This document shows, one piece after another, positions 1 through 5,946 of a stretch of 5,951 nucleotides of DNA. The position numbers and the translations under genes were made by a program. Positions within the stretch are counted from its first letter, which is position 1; every line of letters begins with the position of its first letter. Source of the stretch: RGIG2707 sp045600065 (GTDB lineage Bacteria > Bacillota > Clostridia > Peptostreptococcales > Anaerovoracaceae). The notes under the pieces were generated by a model. That model saw only the letters and a program-made list of their open reading frames with translations, was not told the origin of the DNA and searched no databases. The stretch spans positions 1 through 5,951 of the forward strand of contig JAZRXE010000008.1 of NCBI GenBank assembly GCA_045600065.1, given 5' to 3'.

Positions 1-981
1 GTCCCACTTCATTATGCCCAGGTTCACGGTCTGTCTTCCGGATTCATCCGTAAAGTCTATGCCCAGGTTCTCTCCGTAATAGTCCATTGCAAAGTATCGG
101 GCCATCTTATTGAGGGTAAAGCTGTCCTCCTCTGCAAGGGGCAGCTTGGCAAGCAGCATTATCATGGCCTGCAGGGCATTGTGACCCAGCCACGGCATGG
201 ATGCGTGGGATATAACTCCGTGCATCCTGATGCAGGTCCCCTTTTCGCAGGATTCAAGCTCCAGGCTGAATCCCTCCGGGAGCACGTGTTTTTCCGCGAT
301 TTTCCGGACCTCGGCAAGTTCCAGAGGCACAACGGCCACTGCCAGCCCGGGAACCACATTGGCGACCTCTCCTGCCTCCAGACTGATGGTTGAATCGAAG
401 CTCTTTGCGATCACCTGCCTGAAGCCGCTCTTTTCGGCATTTACCACAGGGTATTTGCCGTCGGGAGAAATGGCGATGTCGGGAGCGCCGTTCACATCCA
501 GATAGTGCTGAACTCCTGCCATGCCGGATTCCTCATTGCAGCCCCAGATAAGGCGTACCTTTTTACTGAGGGGGATGCCGCATTCTCTGACAGCCATCAG
601 GGCATACATTGCCATAAAGGCCGGGCCCTTGTTATCCATGACTCCGCGAGCATAGAGCTTATCATCATGTATTTCTGCGCCGAACGGATCCACAGTCCAT
701 CCCATACCTGCCGGAACTACATCCAGATGGTTAAGAATGGCGAAGGTGGAATCACCTTCGCCATAATCGAAATATCCGCAGTAGTTGTCCATATTGACAG
801 GGGAAAAGCCGTTCTTTTCAGCCTTGGAAAGTGCGCATTCCAGAGCCTTTGCCGGACCTTCGCCGAAGGGCATTCCCGGCAGGGCTTCTCCTCTTACGGA
901 TGGGATCCGCAGGCAGCAGCTTAAGTCCTCGATCAACTGAGACATATGCTCGTCGATCCACTTATCTACCTGCTTGTTCAT
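1..981 (-). CDS. M20-family dipeptidase, PepV/Sapep type (3' end cut off by window)
   Basis: The frame is open from an ATG at 981-979 to base 1 and gives the first 327 residues of a protein whose family is usually about 450-470 long. Metallodipeptidases of this family (Lactobacillus PepV, staphylococcal Sapep) hydrolyse dipeptides in the cytoplasm with two metal ions. The sequence shows the first metal ligand in NHLDVVPAG (H85, D87), the bridging aspartate in RGVMDNKGP (D116), the catalytic base and ligand pair in GCNEESG (E150, E151), and an SPDGKYPVVNAEKSG block with D174. These positions agree closely with PepV as I recall it (H87, D119, E153/E154, D177). An ISHASMP block with H259 corresponds to the lid-domain histidine. 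The last metal-binding histidine lies outside the window. The start is 3 nt after the pspA stop with only a weak purine-rich stretch upstream, which suggests translational coupling. Substrate preference and metal (zinc or manganese) cannot be told from the sequence. Confidence 0.93.
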   Translation of the reverse strand, partial: MNKQVDKWIDEHMSQLIEDLSCCLRIPSVRGEALPGMPFGEGPAKALECALSKAEKNGFSPVNMDNYCGYFDYGEGDSTFAILNHLDVVPAGMGWTVDPFGAEIHDDKLYARGVMDNKGPAFMAMYALMAVRECGIPLSKKVRLIWGCNEESGMAGVQHYLDVNGAPDIAISPDGKYPVVNAEKSGFRQVIAKSFDSTISLEAGEVANVVPGLAVAVVPLELAEVRKIAEKHVLPEGFSLELESCEKGTCIRMHGVISHASMPWLGHNALQAMIMLLAKLPLAEEDSFTLNKMARYFAMDYYGENLGIDFTDESGRQTVNLGIMKWD

Positions 982-984
982 ATA

Positions 985-1668
985 TTACAGTCCCAGTTCT
1001 TTCTTCAGAGATTCCAGCTCGTCATCTACGGAAGCGGTCTGGCCTGCCTGATACTTGGCCTCCAGATACTCAGCTTCGTCTACGTTTTCAGCTGCCTTGT
1101 TCAGCTCAGCCATGGCATTGGCCTCGTCCAGCATCTTGTCAGCCTTAGCTTCCATCTTCTCGAAAGCGGAGAGAGTCTTCTCGTACTTGTCGGTGGTGTT
1201 GGAGAACTTGTTTACGGTCTGCTGAGTGTTGGCGATGGAAACCTTAGCCTTGATGGAGGCCTTCTTAGCTTCCAGCTGATCGATGTCGCTTACCAGCTTG
1301 TCGTGGAGCTGACGCATCTTCATTGTGTTCTCATGAGCAGCTGCAAATGCGACCTCCAGAGAAGCGCCGGAGTTTTCCAGGCCCTGCTTCTTTGCGATGA
1401 AGGTCTTGGCGTCGCCTTCGTTGCCGGCCTTCAGTGCCTTCTTGGCAAGCTCTGCATACTTGGCGATCTCTGCCTTGTTGGAATCGACCAGTCTCTTGGT
1501 TCTGGTCTCTTCTGCCATGACCTCTGCGGTTTCCTTCTTGACGTCTGCCAGATCTTCTCTTGCCTTGAGCAGATACTGATCGATCATCTTGGAAGGATCT
1601 TCAGCCTTCTCGAGCAGTGCGTTGATGTTTGCGCCGAGGATATCAGCGAATCTTGTTAAAATACCCAT
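985..1668 (-). CDS. pspA: PspA/IM30 family membrane-protecting protein
   Basis: This encodes 227 residues, a normal length for the PspA/IM30/Vipp1 family (ESCRT-III-like bacterial proteins). These bind the inner face of the cytoplasmic membrane and polymerise to limit proton leakage and repair damage. Residues 1-22 form the expected amphipathic helix, followed by the family block AEDPSKMIDQYL (22-33). Almost all of the rest is charged Ala/Lys/Glu-rich helix suited to coiled coils (about 25-190). A typical AFEKMEAKAD segment lies at 168-177, and the short C-terminal helix DDELESLKKELG is at 215-226. There is no Cys or Trp. The ATG at 1668 is set by a strong AGGAGGT site 6 nt upstream. The gene lies 36 nt after a membrane-protein gene and 3 nt before the dipeptidase gene, so it is probably cotranscribed with both. 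I see no PspF-type activator or sigma-54 promoter, so regulation probably differs from that in E. coli. Confidence 0.95.
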   Translation of the reverse strand: MGILTRFADILGANINALLEKAEDPSKMIDQYLLKAREDLADVKKETAEVMAEETRTKRLVDSNKAEIAKYAELAKKALKAGNEGDAKTFIAKKQGLENSGASLEVAFAAAHENTMKMRQLHDKLVSDIDQLEAKKASIKAKVSIANTQQTVNKFSNTTDKYEKTLSAFEKMEAKADKMLDEANAMAELNKAAENVDEAEYLEAKYQAGQTASVDDELESLKKELGL

Positions 1669-1674
1669 TCAATT

Positions 1675-1681
1675 ACCTCCT
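1675..1681 (-). promoter_or_regulatory. Shine-Dalgarno site of pspA
   Basis: Reading the minus strand, AGGAGGT ends 6 nt before the ATG at 1668. It is a near-perfect complement to the 16S rRNA tail and fixes the pspA start. Its strength fits high expression of an abundant scaffold protein. Confidence 0.85.
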
Positions 1682-1704
1682 GAATAATTGATACATAAAA
1701 AACT

Positions 1705-2931
1705 TTATTGATACTTGTCGGCCAGCTCTTCAGCTTCCTTATCGGCGAGCTTTTCGCTTGACTGGTCCGATCCGTATTTCTTAGCCAGCTCCTCCGCCTC
1801 TCCGTCTCCGAGAGTTTCAAGGGGAGTATTCAGTATTCTTTCCACCTCTTCTGCCTTTTCCTTCTTGCGCTTTTCGACGCTCGTCCAGAAGACGAATACC
1901 ACGCAGATGATTCCCAGAATGGACATTATCAGCAGAGGCTTTGCCATGGAATCTTCGGTTACGGTCATGGTCCTGACGCCTGCGTCCTTGAATGCCTTGG
2001 CAAAGAATTCTTCGTCCGACAGGCTTTCGTCATAATAATACCTGTCGATGTAGTCTATAAGTATCTGTCGGGCCTCATCGTCTATTACGCTGCCTGCCTG
2101 TTCGCCCACAAGAACGAACACCTCATAATCTCCGCTGTAGGGCTCAAAGAAGACCATCAGCAGATGTGCCTCGTCGCAGACCTGGGCTCCGCTGCTGTCC
2201 ACATAGCTGAACAGCTCGTCGTAAACGGCAGTGCAGAACGCCTCTGCCTGCGCGCTGGTGACAACCTGGGCTCCGTAGATGTTATCCGTAATATACAGAT
2301 AAGGCATAACGCCTGTTTCATCATAATAGCTGCGCATTCCGCTCTTGAGTGTGCTGGCGCTGCCTATCCAGCCTGCGGCATCGGTATAGTAGCCTTTGTC
2401 TACCTTAACGCTTCCTGCCTTAAGCGCTTCGCGCTGATAGGTGGATCTTGCCACGCCGGTCTCGCCTGCGGTAGGACCGCTGCCTGTCGAAAAGATAATC
2501 GGTATGATCAGCAGCAGTATCATTATTATCACCAGGGTCCACAGGCAGCCCTTGCGGTTTTTGTTATTGCCGCCGGGTGCACCGGTATTGCCGTTGTAGC
2601 TGCCCTGAGTATTTCCGTAATTTGCGGCGGTGTTCGCCCTGTTGGTATAGCCGCCGAAGTTGTATATCCTGGGAGTTATAATAGGCCTTACATAGACGCT
2701 CGGCCTGTAGCCTCCTATAGGAGTCCTGCCCAGATTTGTGGGGCGCGGACTGCTGTATGTGTTGCTCGAACGGAATGAGCTTCCCGAGCTCCTTGAACCC
2801 GATGAGCTCCTTGAAGATCCGAAGGATGACCCCCTTGAGCTTCCGGAGCTGAAGCCTCTTGAACCGCCTCCCCCGGAAAAGCTTCTTCCGGAGAATCCGC
2901 CGCCTCCGCGTGAACCTCCACCTCTACCCAT
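1705..2931 (-). CDS. Two-pass membrane protein with Gly/Ser/Arg-rich N-terminus and possible TPM-like ectodomain
   Basis: I do not recognise a named family for this 408-residue protein. Residues 1-56 are almost entirely Gly, Ser, Arg and Phe, with RGGG and SGRSFSGG patterns. Residues 57-125 are Pro/Asn/Gly/Tyr-rich and look disordered. Membrane span 1 is about 129-148, preceded by NKNRKG. Span 2 is about 332-350, followed by KRKKEK. The positive-inside rule therefore puts both ends in the cytoplasm and residues 150-330 outside. That ectodomain looks globular and has TPM-like features: a tGvmPYLYIT strand (206-215), a HLLMVFFEP strand (256-264), YEVFVLVG (269-276) and a late FAKAFKDAGVR helix. 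The TPM call is tentative. C233 and C252 could form a disulfide. The tail (351-408) is charged and repeats an EAEELAxKY motif. The ATG at 2931 has AGGAGG 6 nt upstream. Being 36 nt ahead of pspA, it may be a membrane partner or sensor for PspA (inference). Confidence 0.85.
   Translation of the reverse strand: MGRGGGSRGGGGFSGRSFSGGGGSRGFSSGSSRGSSFGSSRSSSGSRSSGSSFRSSNTYSSPRPTNLGRTPIGGYRPSVYVRPIITPRIYNFGGYTNRANTAANYGNTQGSYNGNTGAPGGNNKNRKGCLWTLVIIMILLLIIPIIFSTGSGPTAGETGVARSTYQREALKAGSVKVDKGYYTDAAGWIGSASTLKSGMRSYYDETGVMPYLYITDNIYGAQVVTSAQAEAFCTAVYDELFSYVDSSGAQVCDEAHLLMVFFEPYSGDYEVFVLVGEQAGSVIDDEARQILIDYIDRYYYDESLSDEEFFAKAFKDAGVRTMTVTEDSMAKPLLIMSILGIICVVFVFWTSVEKRKKEKAEEVERILNTPLETLGDGEAEELAKKYGSDQSSEKLADKEAEELADKYQ
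2786..2815 (-). repeat. Direct 12-bp repeat within the Gly/Ser-rich coding segment
   Basis: The plus-strand word gagctccttgaa occurs at 2786-2797 and again at 2804-2815, a period of 18 bp (six codons). Near-copies continue towards 2860. The repeats encode Ser/Gly/Arg runs of the membrane protein's N-terminus, so this is a low-complexity coding tract that could vary in length by slippage. It is not a separate element. Confidence 0.6.
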
Positions 2932-2937
2932 ATTATG

Positions 2938-2943
2938 CCTCCT
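2938..2943 (-). promoter_or_regulatory. Shine-Dalgarno site of the GS-rich membrane protein gene
   Basis: AGGAGG on the minus strand lies 6 nt before the ATG at 2931 and fixes that start. No convincing promoter sits in the 48-nt gap after the GIY-YIG gene. The TATACA that overlaps this site is too close to the start to serve as a -10 box, so cotranscription from the upstream gene is the simplest reading. Confidence 0.8.
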
Positions 2944-2979
2944 GTATACTCATCATTTGGATACAACAAAATCAGGGAC

Positions 2980-3237
2980 CTACAGTTGTTCTCCGGCAGA
3001 TTCCGCCAGAGCCAGCTTTTTTTCCCTGCTTAGCTGCTTTATTGCATATTCCCTTTTAAGTGCAGCCGATCTGTTTATTGCGATCTCCTCATAAATCAAT
3101 GAACACGGTCTTCTGGACCTGGTATATTTGGCCCCTCTGCCGCTGTTATGCTCCATAAGTCTGCGCCCGGGATCTGAGCTTATACCCGTGTACAGCGTTC
3201 CGTCGCTGCACCTGAGTATATAAACATAGTAGTTCAT
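2980..3237 (-). CDS. GIY-YIG endonuclease-family protein (YhbQ/YazA, UPF0213 type)
   Basis: This encodes 85 residues, the usual size of the stand-alone single-domain GIY-YIG proteins. The core VYI (5-7) and YTG (16-18) give the two halves of the name motif. They are followed by GRRLMEHN with the conserved Arg (R26) and His (H30), then KYTRSRRP (37-44), and a late helix with a Glu (E63) in ALKREYAIKQLSREKK. All recognisable catalytic positions are present. Members of this family are small nucleases linked to DNA processing or repair (E. coli YhbQ), but the cellular role is poorly known. The frame is open further upstream to 3291, but the extra 18 residues have no family resemblance. The ATG at 3237 gives the normal family N-terminus, although only a weak GGA-type site precedes it. 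It is the first gene of the leftward unit. Confidence 0.93.
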   Translation of the reverse strand: MNYYVYILRCSDGTLYTGISSDPGRRLMEHNSGRGAKYTRSRRPCSLIYEEIAINRSAALKREYAIKQLSREKKLALAESAGEQL

Positions 3238-3248
3238 TTTGAAGCATC

Positions 3249-3273
3249 CGGCAGAATGATAAACGCTCTGCCG
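3249..3273 (-). promoter_or_regulatory. Leader hairpin just before the GIY-YIG start codon
   Basis: On the minus strand CGGCAGA (3273-3267) pairs perfectly with TCTGCCG (3255-3249) across an 11-nt loop, and one T-G wobble can extend the stem. The stem ends about 11 nt before the ATG and abuts the weak GGA ribosome-binding segment, so it could limit translation initiation. It has no U-run, so it is not an intrinsic terminator. A functional role is inference. Confidence 0.45.
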
Positions 3274-3308
3274 AGTCCCCCTGTTCTGCAAACGCTGTCC
3301 GCATTTAC

Positions 3309-3344
3309 TGTGTATATTTTAGACAATAGTTTTTTGCATGTCAA
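3309..3344 (-). promoter_or_regulatory. Near-consensus sigma-A promoter for the leftward operon
   Basis: Minus-strand TTGACA (3344-3339) is a perfect -35 box. It is followed by a 17-bp spacer and TAAAAT (3321-3316), one mismatch from the -10 consensus. Transcription should start near 3309, leaving a leader of about 72 nt before the GIY-YIG start. No other promoter of similar quality is visible down to base 1, so it probably drives all four leftward genes. Confidence 0.85.
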
Positions 3345-3554
3345 CAGTCCGGGCGATATTTAACCCCCGTTAAGCATTTACAGTTTGATTGCACAAATGT
3401 TGCAGAAATTTTACCCCGGACAGGAATACCCGCTGCCAGGGCACGCGCGTTCCGCCCCGAGCCGAAGCCGGAACCGCATGCAGCACACTGCAGTCTGCCG
3501 GGCATCAGGATATCGAATCTGTTTTCTTTATTTAGCAAAAAGTTCACAAATAAA
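3345..3554. other. Divergent intergenic region with no recognisable gene
   Basis: This stretch separates the leftward promoter from the rightward one. Frames are open through it on both strands (plus from 3385, minus 3547 to 3341), but the translations show no domain, have no ribosome binding site and read through promoter sequence. The middle (about 3415-3510) is visibly richer in G and C than its flanks. I see no riboswitch, tRNA or terminator in it. Confidence 0.5.
3360..3373. repeat. Short inverted repeat upstream of the leftward promoter
   Basis: TTAAC-CCCC-GTTAA is a perfect 5-bp inverted repeat with a 4-bp spacer. Its near edge is 15 bp upstream of the -35 box at 3339-3344. That position suits an activator or repressor half-site pair, but a repeat this short can arise by chance. 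Confidence 0.3.
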
Positions 3555-3563
3555 TGGTATAAT
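3555..3563 (+). promoter_or_regulatory. Extended -10 promoter of the LtaS-like gene
   Basis: TGGTATAAT contains a perfect TATAAT preceded by the TGn extension. No good -35 box is present at the usual distance, which is common for extended -10 promoters. Transcription should start near 3570, well inside the open frame that begins at 3385. The protein start must therefore lie downstream, at 3607 or 3646. Confidence 0.7.
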
Positions 3564-3606
3564 AATTTTGATTATAAACCTTTGCATAACTATCCATTTA
3601 CACAAC

Positions 3607-5907
3607 ATGTCAGACGAAAAAGTATCCGTAAAAATCACATATAAAATGAACGCACTCTGCGAGAAAAACCGCAAGGCACTGCGCCTTCTGGTCTTTCCTC
3701 TCATGCTGATGTGGCTGGAGCTTTGCATTCATATCGCAGACAGCATACCATTGGGATCGGCTCCGGTTTACTGCGCCTTCGGACTGTCCGCAGGCTTTGT
3801 GCTTTCAGCAATACTCCGCAAGCTCAATGAAAAGCATGCCGTAAAGGCAGCTGCCGTCCTTGCCGTATTCCTGACCCTTACCTACGGCGGCGAATTCATG
3901 GCAAGGACCATACTGCAGACCTATTATCCGTTTTCTATGATGGGAATTGCCGCAGGCAACAAGCTTTATGAATTCATAGGAATTGTGATACAGCGCATAT
4001 GGGACCGCAAGCTCAGCCTTGTAATGATGCTGCTGCCCTCGCTGTTTATATTGCCCAACTGCTCTTCGATCTTCGGCAAGGCCACCGAAGGCGATGAAAC
4101 CGGAGAGACCGGGGAACCTCCCCGCCGCAGCAGCAAAGCCGTCAGCCCAGTGCTTGCCTGCATTCTGGCCTTTGCCCTGCTTCACGGGACAGGCCTTGTG
4201 CTTTTAGGCAGCTCGGAAGAGGAGCTGAGCCCCAGAAAGCTTTATCATATGGACACCAATTACAACGAGCAGGTGGAGCAGCTGGGACTTTGCACTATGC
4301 TCAGGCTGGATGTCAGGAACATGCTCTTCCCCTCATTTGTAAGCGGCGGTGAATTCGATCCCGGCCTTACGGCAGACCCCGGGGAGCTCCCGGAAACAGA
4401 GCCTGATCCCCAGACCCTTGTGGATCGCTCACCCAATGTCATGGATGTGGATCTTGCGGCTCTTTCGGCAGGCAGCAAAAGCGCGGATGTCAGATGGCTC
4501 TGCGATTATTTTTCCAGCCTGACGCCATCTAACAAAAACGAATATACCGGAATGTTCGAAGGCTTCAACCTGATATTCATTACCATGGAAAGCTATTCGG
4601 ACTACGCAATCAGTCCCGAATATACCCCGACCCTTTACAGGCTCACCCACGAAGGCTTCGAGTTTACCAACTTCTACACGGCCTTGCATTTTACCAGCAC
4701 ATCCAACGGAGAATGTCAGAACCTGCTCGGCTTGTATCCTAAAAACGGCCAGCCTGTAAGCATGTCCCGCACGGGCAAGCTCAAGACAAACTGCTATTTC
4801 AGCCTGGCTCAGCAGCTGAACAGACTCGGTTACAGAAGCATGGGTTACCACAACAACTGGGATCTTTACCAGCGCTGCGCCTCTCATACAAACCTGGGCT
4901 ACGACTGGAACTATGCCAGCAGAGGCCTTGCCTACGAGGTGGACGGCTCCAGGAATCTGAAATGGCCTCAGAGAGATACCTTCATGGTAAGGGATTCCGC
5001 AGATGATTTCATCTTTTCCGAGGAGCCCTTCAATGTATATTATCTGACGGTCACTTCGCATACGCCCTATACCTTCAACTGGGCCGTTGCCCACTACAAA
5101 GACGAGCTCGAGGCTCTGCCCTGTTCCGAGGAGACCAGGGCCTACATCGCCACCATAATGGAGGTCGACAGATCCGTTGAATATCTGCTCAAGCGTCTGG
5201 AAGAAGCAGGCAAGCTGGAGAATACGCTGATAGTAGCATGCGCCGACCACACTCCCTACACAGGCGTGGAGATATTGGAAGAGCTTACCGGCAGAGAATT
5301 CGGAAGCTCAGAGGCCGTCAGCAACATAAACGAAGCCTCCATAGATTTTGATGTTTACCGAAATTCCCTGATAATCTGGAGCGCAGCCATGAAGGAGCCC
5401 GTAAAGGTCGACAAGGTATGCTGCCAGGTGGATATTCTGCCTACGGTGTCCAATCTTATGGGTCTGGAATACGATTCCCGCATGCTCAGCGGCACAGACA
5501 TACTCTCGGATTCTGAGGGCATGGTGGTTTTCTCCTCCAGATGCTTTTTGACAGACAAGGGCTTTTACAACAGGTTCACCGGCGAATTCACCCTTGCGGA
5601 AGGCGTCGAAATGTCGGAAGAAGAGCTTACAGCCTATGTTGAGCGCACCAAGGCTCTGGCAGGCTACAAGCTGGACTGCACCGCGAAAATAATAGAAAGC
5701 GATTTTTACGGCAAGCTCTTCGGAGATGAAGGCAGAACCACGGGCATTGAGGGCTCCAGAGTAGGCCCGGTTCCCGCTGCGGACCCTCAGGCCGAAGAGG
5801 ATGCGCTGAAAGCCGCCATGGAAGCTGAGCAAAGCCGGGAGAATTCCGGGCAAGCCGGGGATTCCGATAATGCGGCAAGCCCCGCCCCTGACGAGCCTGG
5901 CGAATAG
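3607..5907 (+). CDS. LtaS-like polyglycerolphosphate synthase / sulfatase-fold membrane protein
   Basis: From the ATG at 3607 the product has 766 residues. Family members add glycerol-phosphate units from phosphatidylglycerol to an envelope polymer (lipoteichoic acid in many Firmicutes) on the outer membrane face. Hydrophobic segments lie at about 25-44, 53-72, 78-96, 137-150 and 181-200, matching the five-span N-terminus of LtaS. The extracellular sulfatase-fold domain starts near 318. NLIFITMESY carries the metal-binding E328, FTSTSNGE the catalytic T365, NNWDLYQRC R423, TVTSHTPY H485, and ACADHTPY the D547/H548 pair. A VDILPTVSNLMGL block (608-620) closes the fold. All active-site positions of S. 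aureus LtaS thus have counterparts. The last 50 or so residues are an acidic Ala/Glu/Pro-rich tail. An upstream in-frame ATG at 3385 precedes the promoter and is rejected; 3646 is an alternative start. No Shine-Dalgarno site precedes either. A related role, such as phosphoglycerol transfer to another glycan, is possible. Confidence 0.9.
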   Translation: MSDEKVSVKITYKMNALCEKNRKALRLLVFPLMLMWLELCIHIADSIPLGSAPVYCAFGLSAGFVLSAILRKLNEKHAVKAAAVLAVFLTLTYGGEFMARTILQTYYPFSMMGIAAGNKLYEFIGIVIQRIWDRKLSLVMMLLPSLFILPNCSSIFGKATEGDETGETGEPPRRSSKAVSPVLACILAFALLHGTGLVLLGSSEEELSPRKLYHMDTNYNEQVEQLGLCTMLRLDVRNMLFPSFVSGGEFDPGLTADPGELPETEPDPQTLVDRSPNVMDVDLAALSAGSKSADVRWLCDYFSSLTPSNKNEYTGMFEGFNLIFITMESYSDYAISPEYTPTLYRLTHEGFEFTNFYTALHFTSTSNGECQNLLGLYPKNGQPVSMSRTGKLKTNCYFSLAQQLNRLGYRSMGYHNNWDLYQRCASHTNLGYDWNYASRGLAYEVDGSRNLKWPQRDTFMVRDSADDFIFSEEPFNVYYLTVTSHTPYTFNWAVAHYKDELEALPCSEETRAYIATIMEVDRSVEYLLKRLEEAGKLENTLIVACADHTPYTGVEILEELTGREFGSSEAVSNINEASIDFDVYRNSLIIWSAAMKEPVKVDKVCCQVDILPTVSNLMGLEYDSRMLSGTDILSDSEGMVVFSSRCFLTDKGFYNRFTGEFTLAEGVEMSEEELTAYVERTKALAGYKLDCTAKIIESDFYGKLFGDEGRTTGIEGSRVGPVPAADPQAEEDALKAAMEAEQSRENSGQAGDSDNAASPAPDEPGE

Positions 5908-5917
5908 CGCGAACAGT

Positions 5918-5946
5918 CTGAAAGCGCTTTGTCGTTAGTGTAAAAT
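5918..5946 (+). promoter_or_regulatory. Candidate promoter for a gene beyond the window
   Basis: CTGAAA (5918-5923, 4 of 6 matches to TTGACA), a 17-bp spacer and TAAAAT (5941-5946) make a plausible sigma-A promoter 10 bp after the LtaS-like stop. Whether a gene follows cannot be seen because the window ends at 5951. Confidence 0.4.
5919..5932 (+). promoter_or_regulatory. CcpA cre-like operator (LacI-family palindrome)
   Basis: TGAAAGCGCTTTGT matches the catabolite-responsive element pattern TGWAANCGNTNWCA at every defined position except the last two. It contains the perfect 10-bp palindrome AAAGCGCTTT (5921-5930). It overlaps the -35 box and spacer of the candidate promoter at the window's end, where CcpA or another LacI-family repressor would block transcription. 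The match is by eye. Confidence 0.45.

Noticed and set aside
505..924. Plus-strand open frame opposite the dipeptidase
   Set aside because: It mirrors a gene with intact M20 metal-binding motifs, and the translation shows no family resemblance.
946..1659. Long plus-strand open frame (237 codons) opposite pspA
   Set aside because: It is the antisense shadow of a well-supported gene. Its translation is a Leu/Ser/Val/Cys-rich string with no domain, and pspA has the strong ribosome binding site and family motifs.
2944..2972. Promoter in the gap before the GS-rich membrane protein (TTGTTG and TATACA)
   Set aside because: The spacer is only 15 bp, and the TATACA overlaps the ribosome binding site, so transcription would start at or beyond the start codon.
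3238..3291. 18-residue N-terminal extension of the GIY-YIG protein
   Set aside because: It runs through the leader hairpin and lacks family resemblance. The ATG at 3237 yields the standard family start.
3385..3606. N-terminal extension of the LtaS-like protein from the ATG at 3385
   Set aside because: It would start upstream of the extended -10 promoter at 3555-3563, has no ribosome binding site, and the extra residues look like translated intergenic sequence.
4429..5250. Minus-strand open frame (273 codons) inside the LtaS-like gene
   Set aside because: It is the shadow of the catalytic domain. The plus strand carries every active-site motif, and no promoter or ribosome binding site supports the minus frame.
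5906..5931. Possible weak terminator after the LtaS-like gene (AGCGC/GCGCT, 13-nt loop, then TTG)
   Set aside because: Only 5 bp of stem and no real U-run. The second arm is better explained as part of the AAAGCGCTTT palindrome.
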